Assembly: GCA_020725665.1 (NCBI GenBank)
Contig: DYEO01000058.1
Coordinates: 1-64,000, forward strand
Source: Dethiobacter sp.
GTDB lineage: Bacteria > Bacillota > Dethiobacteria > DTU022 > UBA8154
Direction: 5' to 3'
Length of the DNA stretch: 64,000 nt
Shown here: positions 60,663 to 64,000 of the stretch, one piece after another
How the letters are laid out: every line of letters begins with the position of its first letter
Position numbering within the stretch: the stretch's first letter is position 1
Program-made: the position numbers and the translations under genes
The notes under the pieces: generated by a model
What the model saw: the letters and a program-made list of their open reading frames with translations, nothing else
Told to the model about the DNA's origin: nothing
Databases searched by the model: none

Positions 60663-61197
60663 CTGTTTCCCCCCCCGCTACAAGTTTTTGTTCCAGCTCG
60701 CGAATCCTGTCCCGGATTCCCGCCGCCTCCTCGAAGGCTTCTTCAGCGATTTTTTTCTGCAGCTCCAGCTTTAACTGTTCTATCTTTTTTCTGAGCTTCA
60801 GGTTGGTACCGGCCCGCGCCGGGATCTTGCCCATGTGTTTCTGGTTGCCGTGCAGGCGGCGAAAAAGGGGTAGAATATTTCTGCCGAAAGCTTCATAACA
60901 GCGATCACAGCCAAAACGCCCGATTTGACCAAACTGGGGATAAGTCAAACCGCAGGCTGAACACTGGATACCGGTAACTGTAGCCGGCACGGGCGCAGCC
61001 GCATCGCCTCCCGGCACGTTCATTCCCATCATCCCGGAGAAAAACTGGTAAAGGGGAAACTTGCCTTCCAGGGGAAAATCAAGTTCCCCGTTTTCCCGGG
61101 CGCAATCCTCACAGATATATATTTCTGACTTGTTGCCGTTAATGATTTTTGTCAGATGCACGGAGGCGTTTTTATGGCCACACTTCTGACAGAGCAT
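60655..61197 (-). CDS. mcsA: McsB activator McsA
   Basis: McsA is a zinc-binding partner and activator of McsB. Four Cys pairs are visible: MLCQKCGHKN, ICEDCAREN, CSACGLTYPQF and CDRCYEAFG; a C-terminal UVR motif (AFEEAAGIRDRIRELEQKL) follows. ATG at 61197. It is the second gene of the operon and overlaps mcsB. Confidence 0.93.
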   Translation of the reverse strand: MLCQKCGHKNASVHLTKIINGNKSEIYICEDCARENGELDFPLEGKFPLYQFFSGMMGMNVPGGDAAAPVPATVTGIQCSACGLTYPQFGQIGRFGCDRCYEAFGRNILPLFRRLHGNQKHMGKIPARAGTNLKLRKKIEQLKLELQKKIAEEAFEEAAGIRDRIRELEQKLVAGGETDA

Positions 61198-61306
61198 TTT
61201 ACCGACCTGCTCCCCGGATTTTTTCCTTTTTCCCGGGACTCAGGCCTTCACCTCCCTTTATAATTTTTTACACCCAAGCCGGCAATTAAACATCCCCCAA
61301 GACTTA

Positions 61307-61765
61307 TTAATACAGCAGGGCCAGAATCATGCGGCGCAGCAATAGATTCCTTAATTCGCCCTGTTGTGGCTCATTTTCCAGAACAGTACTGCACTGCAGG
61401 GCAGCCTCCATAAGCCTTGCTTCACGCATGGAGATATGTTTTCCGGCAAGCAGCCTCTCGATAATCCCCCGGGCTTGCTCACTGCTGCTGGAACCTTTGT
61501 TTAAATCCTGCAAGATGCGGGCGGGCGTCTCCCAACCGTTGGTATCAACTTTCCTGATGCACAGGTAACCCTTTCCCCCCCTGCGGCTCTCCACCAGGTA
61601 ACCCTTCTCCAGGGTAAAACGGGTTTCCAGAACATAGTTGACCTGGGAAGGAACACAGTGGAACTTTCCCGCCAGTTCTTTGCGCTTTACCTCCAGGTAG
61701 CCGGAAGCGCTCATGCCCAGGAGCCTCTTTAAATAATATTCCATGCTGTCAGCCAAATTGCCCAT
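61307..61765 (-). CDS. ctsR: Class III stress-gene repressor CtsR
   Basis: CtsR represses clp genes by binding heptad direct repeats. The winged helix is seen in MGNLADSMEYYLKRLLGM, LAGKFHCVPSQVNYVLETRF and VESRRGGKGYLCI, the last containing the glycine-rich wing that senses heat. ATG at 61765 fits the family N terminus and has GGAGAG seven bases upstream; the ATG at 61780 lies against the operator. It is the first gene of ctsR-mcsA-mcsB-clpC. Confidence 0.95.
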   Translation of the reverse strand: MGNLADSMEYYLKRLLGMSASGYLEVKRKELAGKFHCVPSQVNYVLETRFTLEKGYLVESRRGGKGYLCIRKVDTNGWETPARILQDLNKGSSSSEQARGIIERLLAGKHISMREARLMEAALQCSTVLENEPQQGELRNLLLRRMILALLY

Positions 61766-61781
61766 TCTTTTTCTCTCCATG

Positions 61782-61807
61782 TTTGACCTTCTTTGACCTT
61801 AATTATA
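61782..61807 (-). promoter_or_regulatory. CtsR operator and -10 box of the ctsR operon
   Basis: On the minus strand GGTCAAAGAAGGTCAAA (61798-61782) exactly fits the CtsR tandem heptad operator. TATAAT (61807-61802) lies just upstream as a likely -10 box, so repressor binding would block the start site. The arrangement implies autoregulation. Confidence 0.9.
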
Positions 61808-61939
61808 AACCTTAAGCCCCCTTCCGGGGCAATGTCGGTGTCATCTCAAATATGTTGAAACAGGGATATGAATGGGGGTTATTGCAGTATATGTTGCTCT
61901 GAGGTATTATTCCGCCCTCTTACTGCTTCTTACATATAA

Positions 61940-61990
61940 TAAAAAAAAGGGGCCTCCAGCGCTGCCGGTCGCGGCAGGTGTGGCTCCCTT
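61940..61990 (-). terminator. Intrinsic terminator after the zinc-ribbon gene
   Basis: Read on the minus strand, an inner stem CTGCCG-CGAC-CGGCAG and outer GGGAGCC/GGAGGCCCC pairing are followed by nine T (61948-61940). It lies just past the stop of the gene at 62009. Confidence 0.7.
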
Positions 61991-62008
61991 CCATAAAATC
62001 ACCCATAC

Positions 62009-62332
62009 CTATTCCCGGAGCTTTTCCTGTTGAAAATACCACTCCTCAAGCTCACGAAAAGTGGGGTTCTTCTCCCCCCGCCGGCAGATAGTTTTCAGGG
62101 CACGCACGTAGAGCACCTGGTAATAATAATAGTAGGAGCAACAGACCCCGCAAAGCCCGGACCAGAGACGTTCCTGCCCCCACCAGGATTGGAGCAGGCG
62201 GGCACACTGGGGACATGGCCTCCAGCGGTAGGCAAATACCCATTCCCAGAAATTAACCTGAAAAAGGCTAAGGTTTTCCTCAATCTTTCGCTTTTTTTTC
62301 TCCTGGAAACTTATAACCTTCATTATACTCAT
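62009..62332 (-). CDS. Small hypothetical protein with two CxxC motifs
   Basis: The product is about 107 residues, rich in aromatic residues and Trp. It has a CPQC pair (RWRPCPQCARLL) and a CGVCC pair about 25 residues later (WSGLCGVCCSYYYYY), which could form a zinc ribbon. No known family comes to mind. ATG at 62332 (MSIMKVISF) has AAGGATGG upstream; the frame is open to 62380. It is monocistronic, followed by a terminator. Confidence 0.6.
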   Translation of the reverse strand: MSIMKVISFQEKKKRKIEENLSLFQVNFWEWVFAYRWRPCPQCARLLQSWWGQERLWSGLCGVCCSYYYYYQVLYVRALKTICRRGEKNPTFRELEEWYFQQEKLRE

Positions 62333-62420
62333 AAAACCATCCTTGGCAGTAAAAGCTTTTGGTATATCTATCTTTACCACTCAGGATAGTTTCATACATT
62401 TTGTACATAACTGCTGCCAT

Positions 62421-63119
62421 TTAACGATCTATGACATTTTCCGCCACCTCTCCCACTTCCCAGCCCGCCTCCAGGACGCCCTGTTGCATAGCCACTTTTT
62501 TGAGTAAATCGTCACTTTTCAAGCGCTGCGGCAGGCGCAATAAAAAATCAATGGTAATTATTTCCTTTTTAAAGACTTCCATGTATTCAGGTTCGCTGAT
62601 ATCCACCTTGCTCACCTGGACACACATTTCTCCGAAGACCGCACTGATATAGCCAAGCAAACCCGGGTGGTCAATACCTCTTACCCATAAACGCCGCAGG
62701 TTCTTCATACGGGTGAAAGATCCTTCCAGGCCGCGCAGCAGGATCAGGCTCACCAGCACCATCAGGGTCGCCATTATCGCTCCGCCGTAGAAACCGATGC
62801 CCACGGCCAGGCCGATGCCGGAAACGATCCAAATACTGGCTGCCGTGGTAAGGCCGATAATAGTATTGCCGTGGCGCAAAATTGTCCCCGCGCCGAGGAA
62901 ACCCACACCCGTGACAACCTGTGCGGCGATACGGGCAGGATCGTAGACAGCTGTACCTCCGGATGCACCGGCTAAACCATAGGCAGAAACGAGCATGATC
63001 AGGGTCGATCCCACGCAAACAAGGACATGCGTGCGAAAACCGGCCGGGCGCTGCTGTTTTTCCCGTTCATAGCCGACAATGCCGCCGAGGGCGAGGGCAA
63101 GAAACAGGCGCAATGTCAT
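62421..63119 (-). CDS. MgtC/SapB-family membrane protein
   Basis: MgtC-type proteins are inner-membrane factors linked to Mg2+ limitation, sometimes acting on the ATP synthase. Four to five hydrophobic segments form the conserved N-terminal domain: GGIVGYEREKQQRPAGFRTH, RIAAQVVTGVGFLGAGTIL and TTAASIWIVSGIGLAVGIGF. A soluble ACT-like C-terminal part (about residues 145-232) follows. The ATG at 63119 gives a protein slightly short of the family at the N terminus. The frame continues upstream through ILSISFLE, where a CTG at 63140 has GGGAGG upstream, so the true start may lie there. Confidence 0.85.
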   Translation of the reverse strand: MTLRLFLALALGGIVGYEREKQQRPAGFRTHVLVCVGSTLIMLVSAYGLAGASGGTAVYDPARIAAQVVTGVGFLGAGTILRHGNTIIGLTTAASIWIVSGIGLAVGIGFYGGAIMATLMVLVSLILLRGLEGSFTRMKNLRRLWVRGIDHPGLLGYISAVFGEMCVQVSKVDISEPEYMEVFKKEIITIDFLLRLPQRLKSDDLLKKVAMQQGVLEAGWEVGEVAENVIDR

Positions 63120-63170
63120 CTCCAGAAAAGATATACTCAGTATAAAAAATACCTCCCTTAAATGCGGAAG

Positions 63171-64000
63171 TTAGTCAACTGGTACAACGACCAGATCTTC
63201 GGGGATGGGGCTTAAGTTTTCCGGGCCGTGAGCCGTTACGCACCAGGTATTTTCCAGGCCCACCATTCCCCTCCCCGGGAAGATAAACTTGGGCTCTAGG
63301 GCAAAAACCATTCCTTCCTTCAGCGTATATGGCGATCCCTGTCCAATAACGGGCAGTTCGTCAATTTCCAGGCCGATACCGTGCCCAACGAACTTTACCT
63401 GTTCCGGACCGCAACCCATAAAATATTCTACCAGGCCCCGTTTCGCCGCGATCTCCACGGCAAGGCGGTAAAGTTCCGCACAGGAGGCCCCGGGCAGAGC
63501 CCGCTCCATCACCTCTTCCTGGATCTCCACCGCCACCGCGTAGGCTTTTTGCAGGTCCCCGGGCAACTCTCCGATCGAGAAAATCCGGGTATGGTCAATG
63601 ATATACCCTCCATAGATAGCTGCATAATCCACGCCGATAGGTTCATGGGGAGCAAGCGTTTTCCAACCGGCCCCCTGGGGGCAGGCCGTAGCAACACCGC
63701 TTCCGCCGGTACAGCTATCCACAAAAGTATGAAGGGCCCCGTTTGCTCCGGAATAGACATGTCCAAAATACATTTCCGCGTTAAAAGCGCGCATGCGCAG
63801 CACGCCCTGGTGCCCGGCACGGCGGTGCAGGTTCTCTATCTCCGCCGAAAGATGGATTTCCGCCTTTCCCACCTGTAAGAGAGCGGGAATCTGCCGGTTA
63901 ACAGCCAGGGCCACCTCCCCGGCACGACGGAAACAATCAATCTCATAATCCGACTTGACCATACGAATTTCCCGCAGTAGCGTGGATATATCGGCATACT
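63171..64000 (-). CDS. M24-family aminopeptidase (Xaa-Pro peptidase type), 5' end beyond the window
   Basis: This is a pita-bread metallopeptidase. The dinuclear metal ligands are visible: Asp pair in GVDYAAIYGGYIIDHTRIF, His in KFVGHGIGLEIDELP, Glu in ALEPKFIFPG and Glu in GLENTWCVT. The frame stays open past the ATG at 63962 to the window edge (DISTLLREIRMVKSDYEI), as expected for a creatinase-type N-terminal domain. The gene is therefore partial, with its start outside. Substrate not deducible. Confidence 0.88.
   Translation of the reverse strand, partial: YADISTLLREIRMVKSDYEIDCFRRAGEVALAVNRQIPALLQVGKAEIHLSAEIENLHRRAGHQGVLRMRAFNAEMYFGHVYSGANGALHTFVDSCTGGSGVATACPQGAGWKTLAPHEPIGVDYAAIYGGYIIDHTRIFSIGELPGDLQKAYAVAVEIQEEVMERALPGASCAELYRLAVEIAAKRGLVEYFMGCGPEQVKFVGHGIGLEIDELPVIGQGSPYTLKEGMVFALEPKFIFPGRGMVGLENTWCVTAHGPENLSPIPEDLVVVPVD

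Overview
This window comes from an anaerobic, spore-forming, acetogenic member of the Firmicutes (class Clostridia; Moorella/Thermacetogenium-like in gene content, genus not assignable from sequence alone). The evidence is a complete Wood-Ljungdahl carbonyl-branch operon (cooC, cooS, acsB, acsC, acsD, acsE, metV, metF), a methanol:corrinoid methyltransferase operon, the sporulation sigma factor sigH, the ctsR-mcsA-mcsB-clpC stress operon, and a Firmicutes-type sigH-yacP-rlmB-cysS-cysE-ispF-ispD-yacL-carD-radA block. Most of the DNA is GC-rich; a short AT-rich patch (about 24.5-26.7 kb) looks acquired.

Layout. 0.15-9.97 kb is a tetrapyrrole/cobalt region. Two divergent transcription units, each headed by a cobalamin riboswitch with its own terminator, encode a precorrin-2 dehydrogenase, hemC and a cobA-hemD fusion (minus strand), and cbiX-cbiM-cbiN-cbiQ-cbiO-hemA (plus strand). 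A 2-hydroxyacid dehydrogenase gene lies between them. 10.08-13.55 kb is a zinc uptake region (zur, znuB, znuC, znuA). 13.75-23.4 kb is a methanol utilisation locus: an AcoR-type sigma-54 activator, a stand-alone mtaC paralogue, an intergenic region with a textbook -24/-12 promoter and four TGTTCC/GGAACA-type palindromes, then mtaB (frameshifted), mtaC, a COG0523 GTPase, a RamA-like corrinoid activase, an AmiS/UreI-like membrane protein and mtaA. 23.69-36.7 kb holds tRNA-Gly(CCC) overlapping the end of sigH, an AT-rich patch with an RND-transporter remnant, the yacP-to-ispD housekeeping genes, a PIN/TRAM protein, carD, a broken radA and nfo. 36.9-42.3 kb is a de novo pyrimidine operon (DUF3786-pyrB-pyrC-pyrK-pyrD-pyrF). 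42.5-46.3 kb holds an M23 peptidase, YjbQ, a TPR/HTH protein and YhaM. 46.6-56.8 kb is the acs operon. 57-61.8 kb is the CtsR regulon. 62-64 kb holds a small zinc-ribbon protein, an MgtC-family protein and a truncated M24 peptidase.

How it fits together: cobalt uptake, cobalt chelation and early tetrapyrrole synthesis are under B12 feedback and supply corrinoid to MtaC and to the corrinoid iron-sulfur protein AcsCD. Methanol methyl groups would pass MtaB to MtaC to MtaA to tetrahydrofolate, then AcsE to AcsCD to AcsB, where they join CO made by CooS. Zinc uptake is relevant because MtaB, MtaA and MetV are zinc-type proteins.

Two genes (mtaB, radA) carry reading-frame lesions that could be real mutations or assembly errors. 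Intergenic regions are rich in small dispersed repeats (GAGGCATGCCTC palindromes, GAACCGTCCCC elements, heptamer repeats), one of which has been inserted in frame into cbiN.
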